A DNA stretch of 64,000 nucleotides from Bacillota bacterium (GTDB lineage Bacteria; Bacillota; Clostridia; Lachnospirales; Cellulosilyticaceae), in assembly GCA_023436395.1 (NCBI GenBank), contig JAEZJJ010000040.1, positions 1-64,000 on the forward strand. Reading direction: 5' to 3'. Shown here piece by piece: positions 44,462-53,285 of this stretch (its first letter is position 1; each line of letters opens with the position of its first letter). The notes beneath the pieces are model-generated. The model saw only the letters and a program-made list of their open reading frames with translations. It was not told the DNA's origin and did not search any database. The position numbers and the translations under genes are program-made.

Positions 44462-45931
44462 ATGAAATTACGACAACGTTTTACTACACAATTTGCTGTA
44501 TTTTTATTATCAACTACATTGTTTGGGCAACTCGCCTTTGGTACAGTTCATACATTAGAAGATAATACTGTAATAGATCAAACTCTACAAACTACATCTA
44601 CTATCTTAGACTATTCAAATTTAAATGTAGAAGGATTCCTTCTTCCTAGGAACTTCTTCATTCTAAAAAACAACTTTATTAATCCAGAACATTCTAGTAT
44701 ATTTTATAAAAACGCCTTTTTAACTAAGTCCTCTAATACCTATTTAGGTGCCGTGTCTTCTTATGGAACAATTTCTGGAGATCGTTGGATTTTTCATTCT
44801 AATACACAAATCCCTTCTATTAGCAACAATACTTTTGATTTGAACTTTCAACTAACGGATGATCTAACCTTTACCCAACAAAATGTTTCCGTTGAGCTTA
44901 TAGATACAAGTAATACAACACCTATTAGATTGCTGGCTATTGGGGATAGCCTTACTAGAGCAGGAGCGTACTTAAATCAAGTTCAGAAAAAACTTCCTAA
45001 TATAAAAATACTGGGAACAAGAGTATATCCGAATGATGGGATGCCTCCCAGAGAAGGACGTGGTGGTTGGACTTTAGATCGCTATTTTACAGCTATCAAT
45101 TCTGGTGAATTAGATAGTCCATTTATATTCCCTACTACTGTTTCAGGTACTCACTATAAAGGTAATACAAGGGATTGGAAAAATATCTGTTATCTAGATG
45201 CCACTAATCCTATTTACTCTGGTTTTCAAACTATTGCACGAAATTGGAAATATAATGGTCCTTATCTCTATGATACAAATGGCTATTATAAGTATCCAGA
45301 AAAAGGGGATGTTATGGTAGACCCTAGCCACACATACGGTAGTAGATGGATTGAATGGGATGGATCAAATTGGATGCCTATGGCCATTCAGCCTACAAGT
45401 TTTGAATTTAGCTTTTCCAAATACATGGAACGTTTTGTCTCTGCTTATACAGAAGGTTCTCCAACACATATTACTATTTTATTAGGTGCTAATGATTTTG
45501 GATATAATAATGCACTTAAAGATATGAAGGGGTATATTAATAAGCTTAATCAAATGATTACTTCTATTAAGACCTATGATCCTAATATTAAAATCATCCT
45601 CTGCACACCTACACCAGCCCCTAATACTGATATTGTTACAGATAGTCAAAAAGGGTTTTATACCCAATATGATCTCAATATGAAAATTGCAACTTACTAT
45701 TTACTTAAAACTTATGATAATGAAAAGGCAGAAGAAGCCGGTATTTATATTGCACCTATGCATCTTACTTTAGATACATCAGAAGGTTTTGATTACAAAA
45801 CTTCTACTGAACAGATTAACGGTGTTCCAACCTCTGTTGTTAAAGCATCTAATGGCATTCACCCTAACAACAGCTACGGACAAGTCCAAATGGGAAATAC
45901 CTTAGCTGCTGTCATCCAAAAATATCGTTAA
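44462..45931 (+). CDS. Secreted SGNH/GDSL-family hydrolase
   Basis: The product (489 aa) has a signal peptide (about 1-27), a beta-rich N-terminal domain (about 30-152) and an SGNH hydrolase domain. Block I is AIGDSLT (Ser163), the glycine block is in the REGRGGWT segment, block III is LLGANDF, and the end reads SNGIHPN. The usual catalytic aspartate three residues before the histidine is Asn464 here (His467 kept), so the enzyme may run on a Ser-His dyad. Such proteins are often carbohydrate acetylesterases, which would suit a polysaccharide-using anaerobe (inference). GGAGGTG precedes the ATG. It stands alone and ends at a bidirectional terminator. Confidence 0.88.
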   Translation: MKLRQRFTTQFAVFLLSTTLFGQLAFGTVHTLEDNTVIDQTLQTTSTILDYSNLNVEGFLLPRNFFILKNNFINPEHSSIFYKNAFLTKSSNTYLGAVSSYGTISGDRWIFHSNTQIPSISNNTFDLNFQLTDDLTFTQQNVSVELIDTSNTTPIRLLAIGDSLTRAGAYLNQVQKKLPNIKILGTRVYPNDGMPPREGRGGWTLDRYFTAINSGELDSPFIFPTTVSGTHYKGNTRDWKNICYLDATNPIYSGFQTIARNWKYNGPYLYDTNGYYKYPEKGDVMVDPSHTYGSRWIEWDGSNWMPMAIQPTSFEFSFSKYMERFVSAYTEGSPTHITILLGANDFGYNNALKDMKGYINKLNQMITSIKTYDPNIKIILCTPTPAPNTDIVTDSQKGFYTQYDLNMKIATYYLLKTYDNEKAEEAGIYIAPMHLTLDTSEGFDYKTSTEQINGVPTSVVKASNGIHPNNSYGQVQMGNTLAAVIQKYR

Positions 45932-45936
45932 TACTA

Positions 45937-45994
45937 AATAATAATGGGCCTATGAATTTGCTTTAAATAGCATATCTCATAGACCCTTATTATT
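45937..45994. terminator. Bidirectional terminator
   Basis: Imperfect arms AATAATGGGCCTATGA / TCATAGACCCTTATT lie between two converging genes. Confidence 0.6.
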
Positions 45995-46003
45995 TATGCC
46001 TAT

Positions 46004-47407
46004 TTACTCTTTTCCATTCCAACAATAGGTACAAAGCTTGCATCGTTCAATACCTATAGATTCAATCATATCATCTAAACGGTGAAATTTAAGAGATGTA
46101 AATTTAAGTTGATTACAAATAGTCTCTACCATCTCACTATAATTTTGACTATCTGGATTAGCATAGTCCTCTAACATCTCATCAGCCTTATCTCCTTCTC
46201 TTTCCAAAATAATTCTTCTTGTAATTAAATCTAGTTCAGAATTAGAACGAGAAAAATTCAAGTATTTACACCCATATAAAAGAGGAGGACACGCTGGACG
46301 AATATGCACTTCCTTTGCACCACTCTCATAAAGCAACTCTGTTGTTTCTCTAAGTTGGGTTCCTCTTACAATAGAGTCATCAATTAATAATAAACTTTTA
46401 TCCTTAATCAGTGCATCTACAGGAATAAGTTTCATACGTGCAATGAGATTTCGTTGATTTTGGCTCGTTGGCATAAAAGATCTTGCCCATGTTGGTGTAT
46501 ACTTAATAAAAGGCCTTGCAAAAGGAATTCCTGAAGCATTTGCATAGCCAATAGCATGAGCCGTCCCCGAATCTGGGACACCTGCTACTATATCTGGTCT
46601 CGCATGATCACGTTGTGCCAACATTTGCCCACAATTATAGCGCATTTGCTCTACATTAATTCCTTCATATGTAGAAGTGGGATAGCCATAATAAATCCAT
46701 AGGAAAGTACAAATTTTCATAGTTTCACGAGCAGGACTAACTGTTTGCATTCCTTCTGCTGTCACATACACAATTTCTGCTGGTCCTAATTCATATTGTG
46801 TTTTATAGCCCAAATTAATGTATGCAAAACTCTCAAAAGCTACACAGTATCCCTCATCTTTTTTCCCTATAGACAACGGTGTTCTTCCATAAAAATCCCT
46901 TGCTGCATATAACCCTTCTTTAGTCATCACAATAAGAGTCATAGAGCCTCTAATGCACTCTTGTGCATATTTAATCCCTTCTACAATACTCTCTTTTTGA
47001 TTAATTAAAGCTGCTATCAATTCTGTAGGATTAATACTTCCACCACTCATTTCTAAAAAATGAGTATTTCCATTTTGAAAAGCTATTTGCACAAGTTCAT
47101 CTATATTATTAATTTTTCCAACTGTGGTAATGGCAAAGCTTCCTAAATGTGATTGTACAAGTAACGGTTGAGGTTCAGTATCTGAAATACAGCCTATCCC
47201 TATATTTCCATATAACTCCTCTACATCTCTTTCAAATTTCGTACGAAAAGGCGAGTTTTGAATATTATGGATTGAACGATTAAATCCTTCTGCCCCATAA
47301 ACTGCCATTCCTCCCCTTCTAGTTCCTAAGTGTGAATGATAATCTGTTCCAAAAAACAAATCTAAAACGCAGTCATTTTTTAAAGCTACTCCAAAAATTC
47401 CACCCAT
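46004..47407 (-). CDS. PurF-like phosphoribosyltransferase with degenerate glutaminase domain
   Basis: The product (467 aa) has the two-domain layout of amidophosphoribosyltransferase. The phosphoribosyltransferase half is well kept: GVPDSGTAHAIGYA, the RN segment, and the PRPP loop LLLIDDSIVRGTQLR (about 345-359). The N-terminal Ntn-glutaminase half is not: the sequence starts M-G-G-I-F-G where PurF has M-C-G-I, so the nucleophile Cys is Gly, and the HNGN-type segment reads TVGKINN. The start is fixed by AGGAG 6 bases upstream, so a missed cysteine is unlikely. The C-terminal CKLCTYC keeps cysteines at positions like the Fe-S ligands of PurF. It may use ammonia, act as a regulator, or have another substrate. 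A real purF is not seen in the window. Confidence 0.85.
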   Translation of the reverse strand: MGGIFGVALKNDCVLDLFFGTDYHSHLGTRRGGMAVYGAEGFNRSIHNIQNSPFRTKFERDVEELYGNIGIGCISDTEPQPLLVQSHLGSFAITTVGKINNIDELVQIAFQNGNTHFLEMSGGSINPTELIAALINQKESIVEGIKYAQECIRGSMTLIVMTKEGLYAARDFYGRTPLSIGKKDEGYCVAFESFAYINLGYKTQYELGPAEIVYVTAEGMQTVSPARETMKICTFLWIYYGYPTSTYEGINVEQMRYNCGQMLAQRDHARPDIVAGVPDSGTAHAIGYANASGIPFARPFIKYTPTWARSFMPTSQNQRNLIARMKLIPVDALIKDKSLLLIDDSIVRGTQLRETTELLYESGAKEVHIRPACPPLLYGCKYLNFSRSNSELDLITRRIILEREGDKADEMLEDYANPDSQNYSEMVETICNQLKFTSLKFHRLDDMIESIGIERCKLCTYCWNGKE

Positions 47408-47537
47408 TTTTATCTCCTATAAATTCTCTTTATATTATATATTTTTATAACATACATTATACATATGCCCGAACAATATTACAAGTTTATTTATTTTTGT
47501 TCGAATATAATTCAACTCTATTATCCTTCTTTAAAAA

Positions 47538-47585
47538 TAAAAACCAGCAGAATCTCTCTCAATAAAGAGTTTCTACTGGTTTTTA
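47538..47585 (-). terminator. Terminator of the TIM-barrel gene
   Basis: AAAAACCAGCAGAA / TTCTACTGGTTTTT arms lie just after the stop codon and before the PurF-like gene, so the two genes are probably separate transcripts or partially coupled. Confidence 0.75.
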
Positions 47586-47586
47586 T

Positions 47587-48255
47587 TTATTTTTTCATTC
47601 GATAAATTGTCATTTTTTCTTTAAAAAGCTCTGCATTACTCGGTGGTGTATATGTAATACAGTTAGCCCCCGCTTCTACTGTTTGCTTAATGGACTCCTC
47701 AGTAGGACCGCCTGTTGCAATAATAGGAATTTCGGGATATTTCTCTCTAATCTTTCTTACCATTTCAGCTGTTTGCTTACCACCACTTACATTTATTATA
47801 TCAGCACCTGCTGCAATTTTTCCTTCTATATCTGCCTCAGCACTTACAACTGTTACAATGACAGGAATATCTATATGCTCTTTGACATGAGTAATTGTTT
47901 CATGTGGGGTAGGTGCATTGAGAACAACACCTATAGCTCCTTGAAATTCTGCATGTAATGCAATATTGGCTGACCGAATCCCATGGGTTAAGCCTCCACC
48001 TACTCCACATACCACTGGAATATCTGACACTGCTAAAATTGCTTGTGTAATAGCTAATTGTGGTGTAAAAGGATAAACTGCCATTACTGCATCTGCATTA
48101 TTATTTTTAATAATGGCTACATCCGTTGTAAAAACAAATGACTTAATACGTTTTCCAAAAATGCGAATACCACTGCACAAGCGTGTAGCTTCTGGGACCT
48201 TCACATAGTTATTTCTAAGATTACTTGTTACTTCTGGTATGTAGTTCTTCTTCAT
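47587..48255 (-). CDS. TIM-barrel protein of unknown function
   Basis: The product (222 aa) has the repeating beta-alpha pattern of a small (beta/alpha)8 barrel with glycine-rich phosphate-binding loops near the C-terminus: AGADIINVSGG (about 153-163) and IIATGGPTEESI (about 178-189). Other marks are ADAVMAVYPFTP and PVVCGVGGGLTHGIRS. It resembles phosphate-binding barrels such as nitronate monooxygenase or IGP/ThiG-type enzymes without matching their catalytic residues clearly. Clostridial homologues are usually just called hydrolases. AAGGAG precedes the ATG. Function is unknown; its neighbour is the unusual PurF-like gene. Confidence 0.75.
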   Translation of the reverse strand: MKKNYIPEVTSNLRNNYVKVPEATRLCSGIRIFGKRIKSFVFTTDVAIIKNNNADAVMAVYPFTPQLAITQAILAVSDIPVVCGVGGGLTHGIRSANIALHAEFQGAIGVVLNAPTPHETITHVKEHIDIPVIVTVVSAEADIEGKIAAGADIINVSGGKQTAEMVRKIREKYPEIPIIATGGPTEESIKQTVEAGANCITYTPPSNAELFKEKMTIYRMKK

Positions 48256-48387
48256 TTCTGTCTCCTTCTCAAGTCATTTAGTGTCACTTACAAGTATTCA
48301 TTCACCATTCTTACAGTAAATTTGCTCCCTATTATGATCAGTAAGTTAATTTTATTCAATAATATTTCCCTTTTTTCTATCTAAATT

Positions 48388-48425
48388 AAAAATCCTCAAT
48401 TCTAACACCTTGTTAGAGATTGAGA
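48388..48425 (-). terminator. Terminator of the zinc-ribbon gene
   Basis: CTCAATTCTAACA / TGTTAGAGATTGAG arms are followed on the minus strand by ATTTTTAATTT. Confidence 0.7.
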
Positions 48426-48438
48426 ATAGCCCGATCTA

Positions 48439-48636
48439 TTAAATTTGTTTATACATAGCCGCTTCTGTCATTTGAGAAGGTGAACTTGGTTTAAACTTAA
48501 TAGTCTCTAGTCCTTGTAATTCCCCACTTAACTTGTATGTCATTTCACAATCTAAGCATACTGCTTTATAAAACGCAGTCTTAGTGGTGATTCTTACAAG
48601 AGTTTTTCCACATGTTGGACAAAAGTCTAGTCTCAT
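48439..48636 (-). CDS. Small zinc-ribbon protein
   Basis: The product (65 aa) has two CxxC knuckles, CPTCGK (6-11) and CLDC (about 32-35), the layout of a small zinc ribbon. The rest is polar. It has a GGGGGATAAAGC leader before the ATG and its own terminator. Proteins like this can be RNA- or protein-binding accessories, but no function can be assigned. The length and codon use support a real gene. Confidence 0.75.
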   Translation of the reverse strand: MRLDFCPTCGKTLVRITTKTAFYKAVCLDCEMTYKLSGELQGLETIKFKPSSPSQMTEAAMYKQI

Positions 48637-48808
48637 ATGCTTTATCCCCCTTTATCTATATTATCCCTATTATAACGTTTTCAAATCCTAATTACAAGAT
48701 ACAGCTTATATATTCTCATATCTGTTAATAACTGGTTATACACAAATAATTTTCTTCCTATTGGTACATACTACTACACAAATATGAATGATTAAAGAGA
48801 GGTATTTT

Positions 48809-49534
48809 ATGAAACATACACTAAAAATCTTATTATCTCTTCTATTGTGTTATTACCTAATTGTTCCCCATTATTTATTAGCAACCTCAGTATCCCCTTA
48901 TAATAACTCAGACAAAAAAATAGTTTATCTTACCTTTGATGATGGCCCTACACCTAAAGTCACCCCCCAGATCTTAGATATTTTAAAGGCGAATGATGTA
49001 AAGGCTACTTTTTTCATTGTAGGAAAAGAAATTAAAGGAAGAGAATCCACTCTTCAACGTATTTACGAAGAAGGACATGGTATCGGGCTTCATACCTATA
49101 GTCACAACTTTAAAATCATTTATAAAAACCCAGAATCTTTCATTATAGAAATGGAAAAAGTAGCATCTACAATTAATGAAACTCTTAATACAAATCTTGA
49201 TATTAAAGCTATCCGTTTTCCTGGAGGCAGTGCAGGAAGACTAAATACTAAATTTTACAAGCTCATTTGTGAAAAAGGCTATCTCATCTTTGATTGGAAT
49301 GTAGACTTACAGGATGGTATTAAAGGCACCCTTCCTCCCTCTACCTTTGTAAAAAACGCAAAAAAATGTCAAGACAAAAGTATCCGTCGTATTATTCTAG
49401 CTCATTGCAACTGCAATAACCAAAATACAGCTTTAGCTTTAAATGATATAATTGCCTATTACAAACAAGAAGGGTATACCTTTGAAGCCATTACCAATAC
49501 AACTCCTCCCTACTTCTTTCGATTTAAAAAATAA
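48809..49534 (+). CDS. Polysaccharide deacetylase (NodB family), exported
   Basis: The product (241 aa) has a signal peptide or anchor (about 1-26) and a NodB domain: TFDDGPTP (Asp44/Asp45), HTYSHN (His95, His99), the arginine motif RFPGGS and the C-terminal LAHCNC segment where family members have L-x-H. It removes acetyl groups from an N-acetylated polysaccharide, most likely peptidoglycan GlcNAc. The ATG at 48809 has AGAGAGG upstream; the frame opens at 48788 without a site. It is monocistronic with a terminator at 49547-49586. Confidence 0.9.
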   Translation: MKHTLKILLSLLLCYYLIVPHYLLATSVSPYNNSDKKIVYLTFDDGPTPKVTPQILDILKANDVKATFFIVGKEIKGRESTLQRIYEEGHGIGLHTYSHNFKIIYKNPESFIIEMEKVASTINETLNTNLDIKAIRFPGGSAGRLNTKFYKLICEKGYLIFDWNVDLQDGIKGTLPPSTFVKNAKKCQDKSIRRIILAHCNCNNQNTALALNDIIAYYKQEGYTFEAITNTTPPYFFRFKK

Positions 49535-49546
49535 TGATACTATTTA

Positions 49547-49586
49547 TAAAAACTGCTAATAGAATATCCTCTTTAGCAGTTTTTAT
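49547..49586 (+). terminator. Terminator of the deacetylase gene
   Basis: AAAAACTGCTAA / TTAGCAGTTTTT arms followed by TTATTATTG. Confidence 0.85.
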
Positions 49587-49709
49587 TATTGAAATCCCTA
49601 TTATTTTTTAAGTGTTATCTGTTTATATCCATATATTACTTTGCAAAATAATACTCATTTGTACTACTCTCCTTAATCAAATTACACTTAATATTGCGTA
49701 TTAATTTAC

Positions 49710-49738
49710 TTGACACATATAATTATATTTGTTATACA
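49710..49738 (+). promoter_or_regulatory. Promoter of the ABC exporter genes
   Basis: A perfect TTGACA (49710-49715) and TATACA (49733-49738) are separated by 17 bases, about 50 bases upstream of the ATPase gene. Confidence 0.75.
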
Positions 49739-49754
49739 TTATATATAACAAGTA
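49726..49754 (+). promoter_or_regulatory. Operator-like inverted repeat over the ABC promoter
   Basis: TATTTGTTATA (49726-49736) and TATAACAAGTA (49744-49754) form an 11-bp inverted repeat with one mismatch and a 7-base centre. It covers the -10 element and transcription start, the classic place for a repressor. Confidence 0.5.
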
Positions 49755-49787
49755 TATTTTTTTATTTTTATAAAGGAGGCAATTCCT

Positions 49788-50507
49788 ATGTTACGTATTA
49801 TTAATTACAGTAAATCATATAAAAATGGTCATAAAGCTGTTGACCAACTCTCTTTAGATGTAAATGCCGGTGAAATTTATGGCTTTATCGGTCATAATGG
49901 TGCTGGTAAAACCACTACGATTAAAGCAATTGTGGGCATTCTAGATTTAACAGAAGGAGATATTTTAATAGATGGTCACTCCATCACTAAAGAACCTTTA
50001 CTTTGCAAACAAAAATTAGCCTATATCCCTGATAATCCAGATTTATATGATAGTTTTACAGGAATTGATTATTTAAATTTTATTGCTGATCTATTTGAAC
50101 TTTCATCTGTAGAACGTGAAACACAAATTAAAAAATATAGTGCAGCATTTGAACTTACACCTTACTTAGGTGACTTAATTAGCAGCTACTCTCATGGAAT
50201 GAAACAAAAACTAGCACTAATATCTGCTTTTATTCATTCACCCAAGCTCTTAGTCCTTGATGAACCATTTGTGGGACTAGATCCTAAAGCTAGTCACACT
50301 TTGAAACAGCTAATGCGTGAGTTTTGTGATCATGGTTCAGCTATTTTCTTCTCTACCCACGTATTAGAAGTAGCTGAAAAACTTTGTGACCAGGTTGCTA
50401 TCATTAAAGATGGTAAACTCATGGCTAAGGGCAAGGTAACAGACGTGATTGGTAACCAAAGCCTAGAAAATGTATTTATGGAGTTGATTGACAATGAATC
50501 CTTATAA
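49788..50507 (+). CDS. ABC transporter ATP-binding protein
   Basis: The product (239 aa) is a single ABC domain with Walker A GHNGAGKTT, the signature in SSYSHGMKQKLALISAF, Walker B LLVLDEPFVGLD and the switch histidine in FSTHVLE. It belongs to the drug/bacitracin/Na+-type exporter ATPases. The next gene, overlapping its 3' end by 14 bases, encodes a large permease, so together they form a two-component ABC transporter. AAAGGAGG precedes the ATG. The substrate is unknown. An inverted repeat over the promoter suggests regulation, but no regulator gene is adjacent. Confidence 0.93.
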   Translation: MLRIINYSKSYKNGHKAVDQLSLDVNAGEIYGFIGHNGAGKTTTIKAIVGILDLTEGDILIDGHSITKEPLLCKQKLAYIPDNPDLYDSFTGIDYLNFIADLFELSSVERETQIKKYSAAFELTPYLGDLISSYSHGMKQKLALISAFIHSPKLLVLDEPFVGLDPKASHTLKQLMREFCDHGSAIFFSTHVLEVAEKLCDQVAIIKDGKLMAKGKVTDVIGNQSLENVFMELIDNESL

Positions 50508-52098
50508 AATATTAATTAAATCTTATTTCAAACAGTTACTAGGTATTAATCGATTACGTCATACCCGATCAAAAACTGAAAAAATAAAAATGATTGTCAT
50601 AGGAGCCCTTATTTTATATGCTGTTGTCGCTTTCATCAGTCTTGCTATTTTTTATGCTTCCATGTTAGCTAATGGACTAGACGCTATAGGTGGCTTAAAG
50701 TTTTTACCTTTACTGGCTCTCACATTACTCTGCTTAGTCATTGTAGTATTTTCTACTTACAGTATTCAAGGCAGTTTATTTGCCGCTAAAGACTATTCTT
50801 TACTATTTTCTTTACCCATTAAGCCCGTAGCCATTTTAGTGAGTAAATTATGTTTTACTTATGTCATGAATTGTCTTCTAACAGCTGCATTTTTTATTCC
50901 AATTATGGTTATGTACTATTTAAAAGTAGCCTGTTCACCATTGGTATTTCTACTCACAATATTAGCAGTACCATTTATTCCTTTGCTCCCTACACTACTG
51001 GCAACTTTTTTAGCTTATGGGACTTCTTTCTTAGCTTCTCGTTCCAAAAAACATAGTTCTGGAATTATTCTTATTTTGATGATTACCCTAACTATTGCAG
51101 GTATAGCCCTACAATTCAATGCGAATAAACTATTACCACTTTTACTCACTCACCGTGAAGTAATCCTTGAAAGTATTCAACGCTTCTATCCTCCTGCTTA
51201 TTATTTAACGACTGCATTAACAGATTTAGATATCGTTGCATTACTTTGGTTTATCATTTGCTCTATTATACCTACACTAGTAGTCCTTATGCTTCTTTCA
51301 AAAGGACTTAAGAAGATTGTAGCTGGGTTAGGAGAAACCCATCAAACTGCTCAATTTAAATTAGGTGCACTTAAAACACGTTCTATACTAAAAGCACTTT
51401 ATGTTAAAGAACTTAAACGTTTTTTTGCTTCACCTATTTATGTGATGAATACTTCTATTGGTATGCTTTTAGTTGTGGTTCTTGCTGTACTTTCTTTCTT
51501 CTTTTCTCCAGCCCAACTTGAATCTTTACTAGAAATACCAAATATGCAACCTTATATAGTTGCTCTTCTAGTGGCCATTCTAGCAGGTAGTAGTGTACTT
51601 ACCTTTACAAGTGCTGTTTCCATCTCCATAGAAGGCAAAAACTTATGGATTGTTAAGTCCTCACCTGTTACACCATTGACTTTATTTACTTCTAAAATTT
51701 TAGTCAATTTAACCGCCTGTTTACCTTCTAACTTACTGGCTAGTTTACTCTTTACTATTAACTTTAAGCTCAGTTTTATAGATTGGATGTACCTTATAGT
51801 CATTCCAAGCTTATATGCCGGATTAACTGCTACTTCGGGTCTTTTGATCAATCTACTCTTTCCTAAGCTGAATTGGACTAGTGAAACAGCTGTGGTTAAA
51901 CAAAGTGCAAGTAGTATGATTGCTGCCTTCTGGGGAATGGGCCTTATCGCAATACCCATAGGACTTTTCATTCTTCTTAAACCACATCATCTCAATCTAT
52001 TTTTCTTAGGTGTTATTATTGTTTTAACCCTATTAAATATTATTTCTTTCTATCTTTTAAAAACTGTAGGAGTGAAGCAATTCAATAAGCTTCATTAA
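50494..52098 (+). CDS. ABC transporter permease, large
   Basis: The product (534 aa) is a polytopic membrane protein with about twelve hydrophobic segments. It has the SLLFSLPIKPVAILVSK segment typical of ABC-2-like or YhgE/'putative ABC exporter' permeases, and a repeated second half with IEGKNLWIVKSSPVTPLTLFTSKI. The two similar halves suggest an internal duplication. It begins within the last codons of the ATPase gene (ATG at 50494, GGAG upstream), so the two are translationally coupled. Substrate is unknown. Confidence 0.88.
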   Translation: MNPYKILIKSYFKQLLGINRLRHTRSKTEKIKMIVIGALILYAVVAFISLAIFYASMLANGLDAIGGLKFLPLLALTLLCLVIVVFSTYSIQGSLFAAKDYSLLFSLPIKPVAILVSKLCFTYVMNCLLTAAFFIPIMVMYYLKVACSPLVFLLTILAVPFIPLLPTLLATFLAYGTSFLASRSKKHSSGIILILMITLTIAGIALQFNANKLLPLLLTHREVILESIQRFYPPAYYLTTALTDLDIVALLWFIICSIIPTLVVLMLLSKGLKKIVAGLGETHQTAQFKLGALKTRSILKALYVKELKRFFASPIYVMNTSIGMLLVVVLAVLSFFFSPAQLESLLEIPNMQPYIVALLVAILAGSSVLTFTSAVSISIEGKNLWIVKSSPVTPLTLFTSKILVNLTACLPSNLLASLLFTINFKLSFIDWMYLIVIPSLYAGLTATSGLLINLLFPKLNWTSETAVVKQSASSMIAAFWGMGLIAIPIGLFILLKPHHLNLFFLGVIIVLTLLNIISFYLLKTVGVKQFNKLH

Positions 52099-52118
52099 AA
52101 ACATTTAAGATATAATCC

Positions 52119-52171
52119 CAAAAGGAGCTAGAAAGCAAAGGAAAATCCCATTGCTTTCTAGCTCCTTTTAG
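52119..52171. terminator. Strong bidirectional terminator
   Basis: Perfect 19-base arms AAAAGGAGCTAGAAAGCAA and complement (52120-52138 and 52151-52169) lie between the ABC permease gene and the converging map gene. Confidence 0.85.
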
Positions 52172-52196
52172 GTATCATATATCCTCTTATCATTAT

Positions 52197-53066
52197 CTAA
52201 TGTGCAATAATTTCTACACCTGTTTCAGTAATAAGAACTGTATGCTCCCACTGTGCAGATAAGGAGTCATCTTCTGTATACACTGTCCAACCATCTTCAT
52301 CATCAATATATACTTCATACTCTCCTGCATTAATCATAGGTTCTACAGTCAGTGTCATTCCAGGAACAAGTAGCATTCCTTCTCCTTCTTCTCCTACATG
52401 TGGCACAAAAGGTTCTTCATGAAAAAGTTTACCAATGCCATGACCACCTAAGTCAGTTACCACAGAACAACCATTTTCCTTAGCATGCTTATGAACGGCT
52501 GCACCTATATCTCCTAAGTGCCCCCATGGTTTGATTGCTGCGATGCCTACTTCTAAGCATTCTCTAGCAACCTCCACTAGTCTTTTTGCCTCACTACTTA
52601 CTTCACCAATCATATACATTCTAGAGGCATCTGCATAGTATCCTTCTACTATGGTTGTCACATCTACATTGACAATATCCCCCTCTTTTAAGATGGTGTC
52701 TTCTGAAGGAATCCCATGGCAAACCACATTATTGATAGATACACATACACTTTTAGGGTAACCTTCATAATTAAGTGGTGCTGGAATGCCTCCCTGACTC
52801 ACTGTATAATCATGTACTAATACATTAATTTCTTCTGTTGTCATCCCAGCCTTAATATGGTTTCCTACTAAATCTAAAACAGCATTATTAATCCTAGCAG
52901 CTTTTTTCATTCCTTCTATATCTGCTGCACTTTTTATTATTTCTCTAGGTGGCACTTCTTCACCTTGTAATTCTAAATGTTTTAATTTTTCATCAAAGTT
53001 AAGATGGCATTTTTTATATTTTTTCCCACTCCCACACCAACATGGGTCATTGCGATCCATTAACAT
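52197..53066 (-). CDS. map: Type I methionine aminopeptidase with N-terminal SEC-C motif
   Basis: The product (289 aa) removes the initiator methionine. It begins with a SEC-C zinc motif (Cys9, Cys11, Cys20, His21 in the NDPCWCGSGKKYKKCH pattern), as in SecA tails and in the longer MetAP forms. The catalytic domain (about 45-289) has the five metal-ligand regions: VCHGIPSE, NVDVTTIVEGYYADASR, GHGIGKLFHEEP and TVEPMIN plus SAQWEHTVL. The ATG at 53066 has GGGAGGAAG upstream. The SEC-C motif probably tethers it to the ribosome or another partner (inference from family). It is probably an accessory copy beside a map in a ribosomal operon elsewhere. Confidence 0.95.
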   Translation of the reverse strand: MLMDRNDPCWCGSGKKYKKCHLNFDEKLKHLELQGEEVPPREIIKSAADIEGMKKAARINNAVLDLVGNHIKAGMTTEEINVLVHDYTVSQGGIPAPLNYEGYPKSVCVSINNVVCHGIPSEDTILKEGDIVNVDVTTIVEGYYADASRMYMIGEVSSEAKRLVEVARECLEVGIAAIKPWGHLGDIGAAVHKHAKENGCSVVTDLGGHGIGKLFHEEPFVPHVGEEGEGMLLVPGMTLTVEPMINAGEYEVYIDDEDGWTVYTEDDSLSAQWEHTVLITETGVEIIAH

Positions 53067-53285
53067 TTTACTTCCTCCCTACTCAGCAAGTTGATTATTT
53101 ATCACTAGTTCTTATTATATACCTGTTTTTATATATTTACACATTTTCTTTGACAACAGACTAGAATCTCCCTCATGAGTAGTTTATACTAAAATAATAA
53201 AAACTTAAAAGCAAGCTTAAAATAGTTTGTAGTATGCTTTTATTTTTCACGCTTAATTTTTATGCAAATATGATAGGAGATTTAT

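Noticed and set aside
53207..53245. Weak AAAAGCA/TGCTTTT hairpin upstream of nrnB, considered as an attenuator
   Set aside because: Short stem with a loop of about 20 bases and a poor U-tract; not distinguishable from chance in AT-rich DNA.
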